This document shows, piece by piece, positions 16,163 through 25,239 of a DNA stretch of 41,721 nt. The notes below the pieces were generated by a model. The model ran no database searches. It was not told the DNA's origin and saw only the letters and a program-made list of their open reading frames with translations. The position numbers and the translations under genes were made by a program. Where the stretch lies: assembly GCF_024733565.1 (NCBI RefSeq), contig NZ_JANIOC010000001.1, positions 337,475 to 379,195 of the forward strand. The letters are read 5' to 3'. This DNA comes from Rossellomorea sp. SC111 (lineage in GTDB: Bacteria > Bacillota > Bacilli > Bacillales > Bacillaceae_B). Numbering within the stretch: the first letter of the stretch is position 1; each line of letters opens with the position of its first letter.

Positions 16163-17170
16163 CTACACCTTTTGCCAGATTTTTATTTTCTTGCCATAAT
16201 ACCTTGCAAACTCCCTTGCCAGATTTCTTCTGTCCGCATTGGAATAAATGATGAACCCTCTCTTTGGATCACTAATGATTTTCGTCCGGCCTCCATCCCT
16301 ATGGTCAAATACGACTTCTTTCTGACTGGAAGAAGATGGTAGCGTCTCGAGCAGTTTTGCAAGCACCATTGGTTTCTTCCCATTTGGACAGGCTACCTGC
16401 AGCCGGGTGATGAAAGGCTCCATTAAGCCCTTTGAATGGTGTAAGCCTTTCTTAAAAGAAGGAGGAGAGAAATGTCCCCTCATTAGATCGTCCCTTGCAC
16501 ACTTATATTCTTCCGGGTTACCGATATCTCTCCAATAGGCACTGGTCTTAAACACGTATACCTCTTCATTATTCAACAGAAGCCGGGGAATAAAATCCTG
16601 TCCGAAATCTTTCGCCCCAATGTGGGCATACCGGTCCAAGAGCCGGGGATCAAGCATATATACACCTGTGTTGACTTCATTTCCCGCCCACTCTTCGGGC
16701 TTTTCGATAAAATCGACTAATTTTCGGGTTTCGTCCGTATGACAGATCCCGTATTCTTTTGGATTCTCCACTTCCTTTGACACTACAGTCATGACTGCTT
16801 TTTTCTCATAATGAAATTCAATGACCTTATCGATGGGAATATTGGTAAACGCATCTCCGCTAAGAACCAGGAACGGTTCTCGGAGCCTGTGCCGTGCAAG
16901 GAAGATGCCACCCGCTGTCCCGAGTGGGGAACGTTCCTCAAGATAGGTGATATTCACATTGAACCGTTTCCCATTTCCGAAGTAATCTTTAATGGTCTCA
17001 CTTTTATAACAAGTCGTAATCAAAATATCTCTTATTCCATAAGAACTTAGAAGGTTAATGCTATATTCAAGTATTGGCTTATTCAGAATCGGGACCATGG
17101 GCTTCGCAACCGACATCGTATAGGGTCTTAATCGCCTGCCTTCTCCACCTGCCAATATAACCGCCTTCAT
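16163..17170 (-). CDS. NDP-sugar pyrophosphorylase (nucleotidyltransferase) with extra C-terminal domain
   Basis: 335 aa. The N-terminal 240 residues are a GT-A-like nucleotidyltransferase with the signature LAGGEGRRLRPYT, the KPMVPILNKP segment, LSGDAF for the metal-binding aspartate, and a downstream EKP motif. It should join a sugar-1-phosphate to an NTP; mannose-1-P guanylyl- or glucose-1-P thymidylyl-/uridylyl-transfer cannot be distinguished by eye. The C-terminal 95 residues (GGRTKIISDP, GFIIYSNADRRN) resemble the fourth domain of phosphohexomutases without the catalytic domains. The start overlaps the upstream stop as ATGA. Confidence 0.85.
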   Translation of the reverse strand: MKAVILAGGEGRRLRPYTMSVAKPMVPILNKPILEYSINLLSSYGIRDILITTCYKSETIKDYFGNGKRFNVNITYLEERSPLGTAGGIFLARHRLREPFLVLSGDAFTNIPIDKVIEFHYEKKAVMTVVSKEVENPKEYGICHTDETRKLVDFIEKPEEWAGNEVNTGVYMLDPRLLDRYAHIGAKDFGQDFIPRLLLNNEEVYVFKTSAYWRDIGNPEEYKCARDDLMRGHFSPPSFKKGLHHSKGLMEPFITRLQVACPNGKKPMVLAKLLETLPSSSSQKEVVFDHRDGGRTKIISDPKRGFIIYSNADRRNLAREFARYYGKKIKIWQKV

Positions 17171-19488
17171 CTTTTTATACCCTCCACTTTTGATTGAAGA
17201 AGCACATCGTCATATACATGAATGGTCTGGTCTGCAATCCGGTCCCAGCTGAACATGGACTGTGCCATTTTAAAGCCCAGTTCACCCAGCTGTTCCGATT
17301 TCTGGGGATCTTCAATTAATGAAACCAATTGAGTATAAAGACTATGTTCCTGATTGGGTTCAAATAATAAACCGGTTTGTTCGTGTTTCACAATGGACTT
17401 GAGTCCACCGGTATTAGAAGCGACCACCCCTTTCCGGAAGGCCATCGCCTCCAGGGCAACGATCCCAAACGGTTCGTATAAACTTGGAAAGATGACGGCT
17501 AGACAATTCTTCAAATAGTCATTTCGTTCTCTATCCGAAATGTATCCGACGAATGAAACGATATCAGAAAGCTGCTCATCGATAACCGTCTTTCGATATT
17601 GCTCGAGCATCGGGCCCTTCCCTGCTATGACGAACGAGATATTATAACCCTTTTCCTTTAACCGGTAAGCTGCACGGATGATGGTATCAAACCCTTTCTC
17701 ATGAACCATCCTTCCGATTGAAAAAAAGTAAGGCGTTGATGCCTGAGAAAAATCATATGGGAAAGACTGGTCCAGCTTCTCCAGTTCCACACCGTTTGGT
17801 ATGACAGCGATTGGTGCTTCTATCGTGAATAAGCTCTTGATTTCATCTTTCATATGCTCACTGCAAACAATGAGATGATCAGAGGCGCCGATGAGCAGCT
17901 GTTCTTCCCCATGGATCTTGTGTTGCAAATCGGTATATATCCCTTGATTCCTTCCATGTTCAGTAGCATGGATCGTTGTAATGAGAGGAAGGGAATAATA
18001 GTCTTTCAGCTTCATCGCTGATGTCGATACGATCCAATCATGGGCATGGATATGTGTGATTCTTTCATCTTGCATCAAGTCATGGGCGTACTGAATGAAG
18101 GACTGATTCAAATCGAATACCCATTTAAAGAAATCTTCTTCATATGGATGCAAAGGATGCACCCGGTGAATCGTGACACCTTCCATTATCTCAAGGGGAA
18201 GGGCATCATTTGCCTTGGTCGTAAGGACATGTACATGCTTTCCTTTTTTCACAAGATTGTTGGCTAAATCATACACATGTCTCGATAATCCACCCACGAT
18301 ATTCGGCGGATACTCCCAGGAAAGGATCAGCACTGAATCATGCTTCTCTTTTACGTCACCCTTCATTCCAATGGAGAGCTTCTCAAGAATGTCGTCAGAT
18401 GGAAAAGGGATCATACTTTTGCGATGAAGAAGGAGATGTCCATCCTTATGTCCATCCATGACTTGTTGGATCAACCGGTCGAAATGAACCGTGGATAATC
18501 CATTTTCATCTTTAAACCCTTCCATGCTTGATACCCATTCCCTTATAATCTGAAAGGCCCACTCTGTTTCAGCTGATAACGTCACCATATTCTCCAACTG
18601 TTCTTCCATGCGATGAACCACCCGAATATTCCGCATGGCTGAATCGGGCATGATCGGGATTTGCTTCTCCATTCCAAGATACCCTAAGCCCACCCTAGAA
18701 AGAGCGGTAGGTTCTTCCATCATGACTTCCATTGTATGACGGGCTTCTCCTCTATCCAGTTCCATTAATACATCATAGTCTGATAGGTCTTTAACGAATA
18801 CGATTGAAAGTGGTCGATCGCTTCCTTCCCGGGAGTCGATGCCCTCCGAAACAGGAATAAGCTTCAAGCCTCTCGGCGTCCTGATTACACCTCTGTTCTG
18901 TTCCTTTTCACTATGTTCATATGAAAAGGAAGAAATGAATGTATACTCAATGCCTTGCTGAGTGAGATAAAGATCAATCCCAGGTACATACGCGGCTTGA
19001 GGTAACCAGAACGACTTAGGGATCATTTGAAGGTAGTGCTTGTATAATAATGTGCTCATCCGAATCTGGGATTCAATGGCTCGTGGAGTCCGGTAATGGG
19101 TTAATGGAAAAGGACTTACCGCCGTAGGGATGACGGTTACTTTTCCTTCCACTGCGAGATATTTGTAAGCTTGTACAAGATTCATGTCATAGGTTGACCA
19201 CTGTGAATAGATGAGCTGCCACTTATGTTTATCATGAGAGACTGCTTGCAGGAGGTTGCGTTGAATGATAGCGTTCGCCCTCTCTTTAAACTCTTCATTC
19301 ATAAATAGTGAGAAAAGGAGAGGATTCAACACGACTGGAATGGAACCACCTTCATTTCGATCAAGGAAATCGATCAATTCACCATTCTCTAAAAGTAATG
19401 CAGTAAGCATATCTTCCCGTTCAAACTCATGAGAATATGAACATTCATTACATGTTGGATACACGATGATTTCTGAAAGAGCCTTCAT
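17167..19488 (-). CDS. GH57-like / GT4 glycosyltransferase fusion protein
   Basis: 773 aa. The N-terminal half (about 1-370) has features of a GH57-like alpha-glucan-active barrel, notably FWLPQAAYVPG (about 160-170). The second half (about 385-770) is a GT4 retaining glycosyltransferase: LSWEYPPNIVGGLSRHV at its start, HAHDW, IPNGVE, GRMVHEKGFD and the EPFGIVALE nucleotide-sugar motif (about 672-680), as in glycogen-synthase relatives. At the position of the GH57 nucleophile the usual WLPE reads WLPQ. The product is presumably an alpha-linked glycan or maltooligosaccharide-like chain, made in the cytoplasm. The start at 19488 is decided by GGAGG 7 bases upstream; it overlaps the DUF4912 stop as ATGA. 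Confidence 0.85.
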   Translation of the reverse strand: MKALSEIIVYPTCNECSYSHEFEREDMLTALLLENGELIDFLDRNEGGSIPVVLNPLLFSLFMNEEFKERANAIIQRNLLQAVSHDKHKWQLIYSQWSTYDMNLVQAYKYLAVEGKVTVIPTAVSPFPLTHYRTPRAIESQIRMSTLLYKHYLQMIPKSFWLPQAAYVPGIDLYLTQQGIEYTFISSFSYEHSEKEQNRGVIRTPRGLKLIPVSEGIDSREGSDRPLSIVFVKDLSDYDVLMELDRGEARHTMEVMMEEPTALSRVGLGYLGMEKQIPIMPDSAMRNIRVVHRMEEQLENMVTLSAETEWAFQIIREWVSSMEGFKDENGLSTVHFDRLIQQVMDGHKDGHLLLHRKSMIPFPSDDILEKLSIGMKGDVKEKHDSVLILSWEYPPNIVGGLSRHVYDLANNLVKKGKHVHVLTTKANDALPLEIMEGVTIHRVHPLHPYEEDFFKWVFDLNQSFIQYAHDLMQDERITHIHAHDWIVSTSAMKLKDYYSLPLITTIHATEHGRNQGIYTDLQHKIHGEEQLLIGASDHLIVCSEHMKDEIKSLFTIEAPIAVIPNGVELEKLDQSFPYDFSQASTPYFFSIGRMVHEKGFDTIIRAAYRLKEKGYNISFVIAGKGPMLEQYRKTVIDEQLSDIVSFVGYISDRERNDYLKNCLAVIFPSLYEPFGIVALEAMAFRKGVVASNTGGLKSIVKHEQTGLLFEPNQEHSLYTQLVSLIEDPQKSEQLGELGFKMAQSMFSWDRIADQTIHVYDDVLLQSKVEGIKR

Positions 19489-20186
19489 GCTTTTTCCTCC
19501 CCATTCATGACATAATACGAATACGTGCTCACATGCTCCACCCACTTTGGTTCTTTGATTAATCCCTGCTCGTATTCCATCAACTCTTTCATACTGTGCG
19601 CCTCCTGATGATGAGAGGTTCTGGGTGTATGAATGACATTGGAACGAGTGAAGGCAACAAAATCACCTGATGGTAACCGCAAACCGATTTCCACGCAGTA
19701 GCTCCGGTTTTCCTTTAATCCGTTCACAAACCAATCGGTTTCTGAGAATGGTACATACGAATCCGAATGGTGATGTTGATTATGGCCATTAAAAGAAATA
19801 GAGGTAATATCATATAATCGAAGAACAAAAGGCTGTGGGTCGGAGTTCATCTTAAAATGAGCTTTCACATATCGGATCCATTCATGGGAAATGTTCCAAT
19901 AACAATAGATCCTGGAAGAAGTTGAAAATGTAATCGATAACTCGGTGGCTCTCGGATTTTTTGATCTGTGCATAGGCATCTTCCTGCCAAAAGCAGCTCT
20001 TCCTACCCGTTTCTTCGGTGTTTCCGGTTTAATCATTTCAACGTCTGCCGGTTCCGGGCTTATCTCCAAAGCTTTCTGGTACTTCACCCATTGATACTGA
20101 ACCTTACCCACGGTTGTATTCAGTTCTTTGGCAATCTTCCTGAAGGAGACACCCTGTTCCTTTAACTTGATTATTTCTGTGATCAA
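19485..20186 (-). CDS. HTH-DUF4912 protein, first gene of the glycan operon
   Basis: 233 aa. An N-terminal helix-turn-helix-like stretch (about residues 3-36, LKEQGVSFRKIAKELNTTVG) and a basic linker (about 50-85) lead to a DUF4912 domain (about 85-185) with the hallmark RIYCYWNIS and TDWFVNGLKENRSYCVEIG. DUF4912 is of unknown function and is, to my knowledge, often found next to GH57 and GT4 genes. TTG at 20184-20186 is chosen as start because AGGAGG lies exactly 7 bases before it; the ATG two codons earlier is almost inside the Shine-Dalgarno. It could be a regulator or a glycan-sensing scaffold for the pathway. Confidence 0.8.
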   Translation of the reverse strand: MITEIIKLKEQGVSFRKIAKELNTTVGKVQYQWVKYQKALEISPEPADVEMIKPETPKKRVGRAAFGRKMPMHRSKNPRATELSITFSTSSRIYCYWNISHEWIRYVKAHFKMNSDPQPFVLRLYDITSISFNGHNQHHHSDSYVPFSETDWFVNGLKENRSYCVEIGLRLPSGDFVAFTRSNVIHTPRTSHHQEAHSMKELMEYEQGLIKEPKWVEHVSTYSYYVMNGEEKA

Positions 20187-20537
20187 AACCATTCCTCCTA
20201 AAACGAAACATTTATTATATGAATTCAATCTAAATATTATGACAATTATTCTTAAATTTATCGTAACACCGTATTGAAAAACCTACAATGAACGCATTTT
20301 GTCGTATCTTGTTACACATGATGGCAATGGGATTAAACATGCATTTTTTTTATGATTTAGTATGCTGAAATGATAATAAAGCGATTACATTTCCATAACG
20401 ACATTTTTCTTTGTTGATCCGGTCACGGCATTCGACAAAATAATGGTTTATCCTTCAAATTTAACCATGTATCATATAGAGTTGGAACATGATCTGTGCT
20501 ATAAATAAAGGAGAAGAATACAGCTTGGGGTGATAAA
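20187..20537. other. Divergent intergenic region upstream of the glycan operon
   Basis: 351 bp without a gene. On the minus strand toward the glycan operon, CATATAATA (20221-20213) fits the -10 of mother-cell sigma factors and also contains TATAAT. TTGTCA (20245-20240) is 20 bases from that TATAAT, too far for ordinary SigA. TAATATT (20239-20233) fits a SigE -35, but the spacer is only 11. The promoter class is therefore undecided. On the plus strand an extended -10, TGCTATAAA (20497-20505), serves the gene at 20538. Confidence 0.5.
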
Positions 20538-20870
20538 GTGACTTACCTATTCATTGGATTAGTAAGCTTCTCTATCCTGTTACTTGTCATTTCGTTTTTC
20601 CAACGGGACCGGTATCGTGATATAGAAAAAGACATGGAAGAATTATCGATGAATGTTCTGCAGGAGCATTATAAATTGAAGAAGCGAATTAGCGTTTTGG
20701 AAGAAGAGCTCATGTTGGATGGCGATATGACTTTTCACAAAAGTCCAATTAACGAAATCATTAAGAATCAGGTCCTTTCTCTTTATAGGCAGGGAGTAAA
20801 AGTGGATCAGATCATCAAACAATCCACACTGTCTAAACAAGAAGTCCTCTCTATCATTCAGGACTCATAA
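20538..20870 (+). CDS. Small membrane-anchored protein with coiled coil and HTH-like C-terminus
   Basis: 110 aa. One N-terminal membrane helix (about residues 3-20, LFIGLVSFSILLLVISFF) is followed by a charged coiled coil (about 25-60, IEKDMEELSMN... LEEELM). The C-terminal segment resembles a helix-turn-helix (VLSLYRQGVKVDQIIKQSTLS). The layout recalls SwrB/YlxL-type proteins (DUF6115), but the gene is outside a flagellar operon, so no name is given. It starts with GTG; GGGGTGAT is spaced properly before it. It diverges from the DUF4912 gene, which also has an HTH-like end. Confidence 0.7.
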   Translation: MTYLFIGLVSFSILLLVISFFQRDRYRDIEKDMEELSMNVLQEHYKLKKRISVLEEELMLDGDMTFHKSPINEIIKNQVLSLYRQGVKVDQIIKQSTLSKQEVLSIIQDS

Positions 20871-20880
20871 CCGGGAAACA

Positions 20881-20940
20881 AAAAAATCCGAACACATTCG
20901 ATTTTCCATAGAGAAATTCGAATGATCGTTCGGATTTTCC
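20881..20940. terminator. Bidirectional terminator between the HTH-like gene and the chemoreceptor gene
   Basis: AAATCCGAAC and GTTCGGATTT form the outer stem and ATTCGA and TTCGAAT an inner one, flanked by A and T runs. Confidence 0.8.
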
Positions 20941-20972
20941 TTTTGACTAAATCACTTTGGTCTACGTCCCAT

Positions 20973-22733
20973 TTACATTCTAAATATTTTCACCAGATCT
21001 GAAAGCTGATTTGCTTTTAGGATCAAGTCATCTGACTGCCCATATAAAGTTTCAATTAAACCATTTTGTTCCTGAACGGAAGAATTGATGGTAACGGTTC
21101 CGTCATTGAACTCTTTCCCTACGGCGGAAACGCTTTGGAATGCTCCCTGAATATGGTCCATATATTCTGTTAACATCTTCAGGCTCCCTGAAATCTCAGT
21201 GATATTTCGATCCATACCAGTGACCTGTTTTTTCATTTCATTGAAATGTTCACCGGTCGTACGAATATATTCCTTGCCTGTACTGAGCTCTTTGTATCCG
21301 TCTTTTAATGAATGGGATACTTCCGTTGAAATGTGTTGAACATTTAAAACACTATGATTCATTTCAATCAACGAGGAATCTACCTCCTGTGCCAGCTTCC
21401 TGACTTCGTTAGCAACCACCGAAAACCCTTTGCCCGCTTCTCCGGCCCTGGCAGCCTCAATCGATGCATTAAGTGAGAGAAGATTCGTTTGATCGGCAAT
21501 TTTTTTGATGATCTTTGTCAGGTTGCTGATATCTGTTGCACTCTCCTCCAGTCTATCCAAGAGATCATACGTTTTCTTTATTTTCTCATACACCATTTCA
21601 ATTTGATTTGTCGTGGAATTCATGGATGCGAATCCTTTTACTGTAATACCCTGCATATAGGAGGAAAGCTCTGACAGAGAACGCCCATTCGTTTCTACTT
21701 GGATCACCTGATCATTGAATGTCTGGTATTGACTATTCAATTGTTTGGCTGCCGCCACTTGATTTTCAGAACTGCCCGATAACCTATACATGGAATCGGC
21801 TACCTGGTGACTGGAGTCACTGATTGAATCGGCAAGATGTTTGATGTTTTGACTATTGCTTTGAACGGTATGGGAACTGTCTTTTATCGCTACGACAAGC
21901 TCTCTCAATCGATCCACCATATGTCTGATGGAAGAATTCAATTGACCTATTTCATCTTTCCTCCCTGTCGGTGGTACCGAAAGGGTTAGATCCCCATCGG
22001 CCACAGCTTTTGTAACCGTAAGGATTTTATCGATACTTCTGTTAATCTTATTTGAAACAAGATTAACAATAAAGACGCTTATTGCCATTGAAACGATCAC
22101 AAAACCGATTAACCAGAAAAAGAGTGTGTTCATATTATTTTCTGTTGTTTTTAAGACCGTATCCTGTTTTTCGAAAGTCCGTTCCCTTACTTGCATTAAT
22201 AGTGTATTGTTTTTGTCCCTCAGACCACTTATTTTCATCCTGGCATCCGTATAAATGGCTTCATCCAAACGGACGACTGCCGGTGCGATTTCCTTAATAA
22301 ACAGTTCATCGATCGTTTTATTATTCTCGTAGAACTTTTGAATGAGTTCCTGGTCTTCTTTACCCAGTTCATTCATTATTTCATCGGTCTTACCATTCAG
22401 TTCTGTTCTCAGTGTTCTGTACTCTTTAACATCTTCTTCTTGTAAAAAGGTAATGTAATCGGCAATCCTTATATCCTTTGCATTTACGAGCCTGCTCAAT
22501 TCCGTGATTTGTACAGAGTGTTCACCTGTATCTTTCATAAACCGCATGTCCTGCAACAGATGATTCATACTGAACAACGCCAAGCCTACACATGAAATGA
22601 ACAGCATGGCATTCAGCAGAAACGTGTAAGCCAGTTTATTCTTGATAGAGTATTGGTAGGACATCTTGGAAAGAATTCTTCCTTTCCTGCTATCAGGTAC
22701 ATATTTCATAAAGGGAAATGACATTTTCAACAT
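20973..22733 (-). CDS. Methyl-accepting chemotaxis protein
   Basis: 586 aa. Two membrane helices (about 35-57 and 205-228) flank an extracellular, mainly helical four-helix-bundle-type sensor region. A HAMP domain (about 225-285) and the cytoplasmic signalling domain follow. The signalling hairpin, which contacts CheA and CheW, is visible as [20 protein letters not shown] and [17 protein letters not shown]. The ligand cannot be told from sequence. GGAGG lies 5 bases before the ATG. No CheA/CheW genes are nearby, and the gene is an insertion relative to B. subtilis. Adjacent placement to the pst operon does not by itself imply phosphate sensing. Confidence 0.92.
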   Translation of the reverse strand: MLKMSFPFMKYVPDSRKGRILSKMSYQYSIKNKLAYTFLLNAMLFISCVGLALFSMNHLLQDMRFMKDTGEHSVQITELSRLVNAKDIRIADYITFLQEEDVKEYRTLRTELNGKTDEIMNELGKEDQELIQKFYENNKTIDELFIKEIAPAVVRLDEAIYTDARMKISGLRDKNNTLLMQVRERTFEKQDTVLKTTENNMNTLFFWLIGFVIVSMAISVFIVNLVSNKINRSIDKILTVTKAVADGDLTLSVPPTGRKDEIGQLNSSIRHMVDRLRELVVAIKDSSHTVQSNSQNIKHLADSISDSSHQVADSMYRLSGSSENQVAAAKQLNSQYQTFNDQVIQVETNGRSLSELSSYMQGITVKGFASMNSTTNQIEMVYEKIKKTYDLLDRLEESATDISNLTKIIKKIADQTNLLSLNASIEAARAGEAGKGFSVVANEVRKLAQEVDSSLIEMNHSVLNVQHISTEVSHSLKDGYKELSTGKEYIRTTGEHFNEMKKQVTGMDRNITEISGSLKMLTEYMDHIQGAFQSVSAVGKEFNDGTVTINSSVQEQNGLIETLYGQSDDLILKANQLSDLVKIFRM

Positions 22734-22857
22734 TGGATCCTCCTGTATGTATATCTTTGTGTCTATTAAGAATATGTACCAAAATACCCATTTTTTCTAT
22801 ACTTTTACTGTTATCTTAATATAATCTTTACAATCCAAATCCGAAATCCAAACATGC

Positions 22858-22891
22858 AAAAAAGCGCCCCTTCGTCAGAAGGAACGCTTTT
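22858..22891 (-). terminator. Terminator of the pst-phoU operon
   Basis: Minus strand AAAAGCG-TTCCTTC pairs with GAAGGGG-CGCTTTT (one G-T pair) and runs into TTTTTT, immediately after the phoU stop. Confidence 0.9.
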
Positions 22892-22894
22892 CAT

Positions 22895-23554
22895 TTAGTT
22901 ATTTAAATCAAACCGCTCACCGGTCACTAAGAAAATGACATTTTCACAAATATTCGTGACGTGATCCGCCACGCGTTCAATGTATCTGCACGTAAATGCC
23001 AGTTGGGTGATCTGACTGATTTCATCTGGATAGTTCGGGATATATGTCATCAGTTCTTTTACCAGTTGGCCGTATAGTTCGTCTACCTCATCATCACGAT
23101 CTGCCACTTTTTTCGCCATGGAAGCATCCTCTGTATAGAAAGCCGTCAGCGCTTCTTCGAGCATTTCTTCAGCAATCGAGAGCATTCTCGGAATTTCTTC
23201 AATCGGCTTGATCAATTTTTGATTTCCGATATGCAGGGTAGACTTCGCTATATTTGTAGCCATATCCCCGATTCGTTCAATTTCAGAACAGATCCTTAAT
23301 GCTGAGATGATTTTCCGTAAGTCCGTTGCGACGGGAGATTCTTTCGCAATGAGAATGATGGCAAGATTATTGATTTCATTATCATATTGATTGATGATAT
23401 GATCTTTTTGGATGATTTCTTCTGCTTTTTTAATGTCTTGTGTCTTCAAGGCTACCACGGACTCTTTTAAAGATGCTTTCGCAAGATCCGCCATATCGAA
23501 AAGTTTGTCTTTTAACTCTTTTAAATTATTATCGAAATTTCTTCTTATCGCCAT
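22895..23554 (-). CDS. phoU: Phosphate transport regulator PhoU
   Basis: 219 aa, all-helical, with the two tandem PhoU three-helix bundles. Metal-binding repeats are visible as EIERIGDMATNIAKS and YIERVADHVTNICENV (the E..R.(G/A)D..TN pattern). PhoU binds the Pst transporter and the phosphate sensor kinase and lowers uptake when phosphate is sufficient. AAAGGGG precedes the ATG by 7 bases. It is the last gene of the operon, 54 bp after the second pstB. Confidence 0.93.
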   Translation of the reverse strand: MAIRRNFDNNLKELKDKLFDMADLAKASLKESVVALKTQDIKKAEEIIQKDHIINQYDNEINNLAIILIAKESPVATDLRKIISALRICSEIERIGDMATNIAKSTLHIGNQKLIKPIEEIPRMLSIAEEMLEEALTAFYTEDASMAKKVADRDDEVDELYGQLVKELMTYIPNYPDEISQITQLAFTCRYIERVADHVTNICENVIFLVTGERFDLNN

Positions 23555-23608
23555 ACTTATTCCCCTTTGCTAAGTAATGATGAAGAACCTTTTTTCTCAA
23601 AGTGCTCT

Positions 23609-24382
23609 TTATCCAAATCGTCCAGACACATAGTCTTCTGTTCTTTTGTCGCTAGGATTAGAAAATATTTTATCCGTTTCGTCAAGCTCAATCAAGTCCC
23701 CTAATAGGAAAAAGGCTGTTTTATCAGAAACCCTTGCTGCCTGCTGCATATTATGGGTGACGATGACAATCGTATATTGTTTCTTGAGCTCACTGATCAG
23801 CTCTTCGATTTTGACAGTGGAAATGGGATCGAGAGCTGATGTCGGTTCGTCCATCAGAAGGATTTCAGGTTTTGTCGCAAGTGCCCTTGCAATGCACAGA
23901 CGCTGTTGCTGTCCACCTGAAAGTCCCATCGCGGGAGCATCCAATCGATCCTTTACTTCGTCCCATAACGCAACACTCTTTAATGTGGATTCCACGATCT
24001 CATCAAGCTCTTTCTTCTTTTTGACACCATGCACTTTCGGTCCGAACGTTATGTTGTTATATATGCTTTGCGGGAAAGGATTCCCCTTTTGGAACACCAT
24101 CCCCACTTTTCTTCTCAATTCAACTAAATCGATCTTGTCAGAAAGAATATTCGTCCCGTCATAATTGATTTCTCCGGACATTTTAATCCCGGGAACCGAA
24201 CGATTCATCAGGTTCAATGTTTTTACGAATGTGGATTTTCCACATCCTGATGGTCCAATGATTGCTGTAACCTCTTTATCATAAATAGGAAATGTAATGT
24301 TTTTTAACGCATAGTTATTTCCATACCATAAATTTAAGTCGTTTACGTTAAATGCCGTTTTTTTCGTCGTAGCTACTGACAC
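23609..24382 (-). CDS. pstB: Phosphate ABC transporter ATP-binding protein (second PstB)
   Basis: 257 aa ABC ATPase. The Walker [10 protein letters not shown] is at about 43-51, the signature LSGGQQQR at about 154-161, and Walker B ILLMDEP with the following H-loop VTHNM. It powers import through PstA/PstC. A TTG at 24395-24397 opens the longest frame but forms part of the Shine-Dalgarno (GGAGGGG). The GTG at 24380-24382, 6 bases after that site, is the better start. It corresponds to B. subtilis pstBB. Confidence 0.9.
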   Translation of the reverse strand: MSVATTKKTAFNVNDLNLWYGNNYALKNITFPIYDKEVTAIIGPSGCGKSTFVKTLNLMNRSVPGIKMSGEINYDGTNILSDKIDLVELRRKVGMVFQKGNPFPQSIYNNITFGPKVHGVKKKKELDEIVESTLKSVALWDEVKDRLDAPAMGLSGGQQQRLCIARALATKPEILLMDEPTSALDPISTVKIEELISELKKQYTIVIVTHNMQQAARVSDKTAFFLLGDLIELDETDKIFSNPSDKRTEDYVSGRFG

Positions 24383-24405
24383 GTGAAACCCCTCCAACTA
24401 ATTGA

Positions 24406-25221
24406 TCAACTGAAACGCCCTGAAATATAGTCTTCCGTTCTCTTTTTCGATGGATTTGTGAAGATTTTCTCTGTTTGGTCAAACTCCACTAAATCTCCAT
24501 TATAAAAGAATGCCGTCTTGTCAGAAACACGGGATGCCTGCCCCATGTTATGAGTCACAACTACAATCGTGTACTCCTTCTTCAAATCGGTGATCAATTC
24601 TTCAATCTTCGCATTTGAAATCGGGTCCAGTGCTGAGGACGGTTCATCCAATAGCATGACAGTCGGTTTCATGGCAATGGACCGTGCAATACATAAACGC
24701 TGCTGCTGCCCGCCGGATAGTGATAATGCCGAAGTATGAAGACGGTCTTTCACTTCATCCCAAAGTGCCGCTTTCGTCAAGCTTTCTTCTACAAGTTCAT
24801 TCAGCACACTTTTCTTTTTGATTCCTGTAAATTTCAGTGCATGAACAATATTTTCATAAATGGACTTACTGAATGGATTCGGCTTTTGGAAAACCATCCC
24901 GATTTCTTTTCGAAGGGCCACGACATCAATGTTCTTACCGAGAAGATTCACATCTTCATACATGATTTTCCCTTCTGCACGGGCGATTGGCACTAAATCA
25001 TTCATCCGATTAATCGTTCGTAAAAAGGTTGATTTTCCACAACCTGAAGGTCCAATCAAAGCTGTTACTGCATTTTTTTCGATTTCCATGTTAATATTTT
25101 TAACCGCATGATTATCACCGTAATAGAAGTCCAAATTCTGAACATCAATGATGGTCTCTTTTTTGATTCGTTCAGCCACTCCTGAAGAGCGCTCCTGTCT
25201 ATTTTCTAATTGAACCGACAT
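24406..25221 (-). CDS. pstB: Phosphate ABC transporter ATP-binding protein (first PstB)
   Basis: 271 aa ABC ATPase with Walker [10 protein letters not shown] (57-65), signature LSGGQQQR (168-175), Walker B VMLLDEP (188-194) and VTHNM for the switch histidine. The roughly 20-residue N-terminal extension ([15 protein letters not shown]) is extra relative to the other PstB. The two PstB proteins are related but far from identical; two copies in a row are also the B. subtilis arrangement (pstBA, pstBB) and may form a heterodimer or alternate. It lies 18 bp after pstA. Confidence 0.92.
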   Translation of the reverse strand: MSVQLENRQERSSGVAERIKKETIIDVQNLDFYYGDNHAVKNINMEIEKNAVTALIGPSGCGKSTFLRTINRMNDLVPIARAEGKIMYEDVNLLGKNIDVVALRKEIGMVFQKPNPFSKSIYENIVHALKFTGIKKKSVLNELVEESLTKAALWDEVKDRLHTSALSLSGGQQQRLCIARSIAMKPTVMLLDEPSSALDPISNAKIEELITDLKKEYTIVVVTHNMGQASRVSDKTAFFYNGDLVEFDQTEKIFTNPSKKRTEDYISGRFS

Positions 25222-25239
25222 GTACTATCACACCTTCTA

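Noticed and set aside
20213..20245. SigE promoter for the glycan operon
   Set aside because: The -35 and -10 both look SigE-like, but the spacer is 11 bases instead of about 14; kept only as an ambiguous region.
23646..24164. 172-aa ORF antisense to the second pstB
   Set aside because: Shadow of a conserved ABC ATPase; no start signal and no resemblance to known proteins.
23609..25221. Recent tandem duplication of pstB
   Set aside because: The two proteins differ widely and two pstB genes are the ancestral arrangement in Bacillus.
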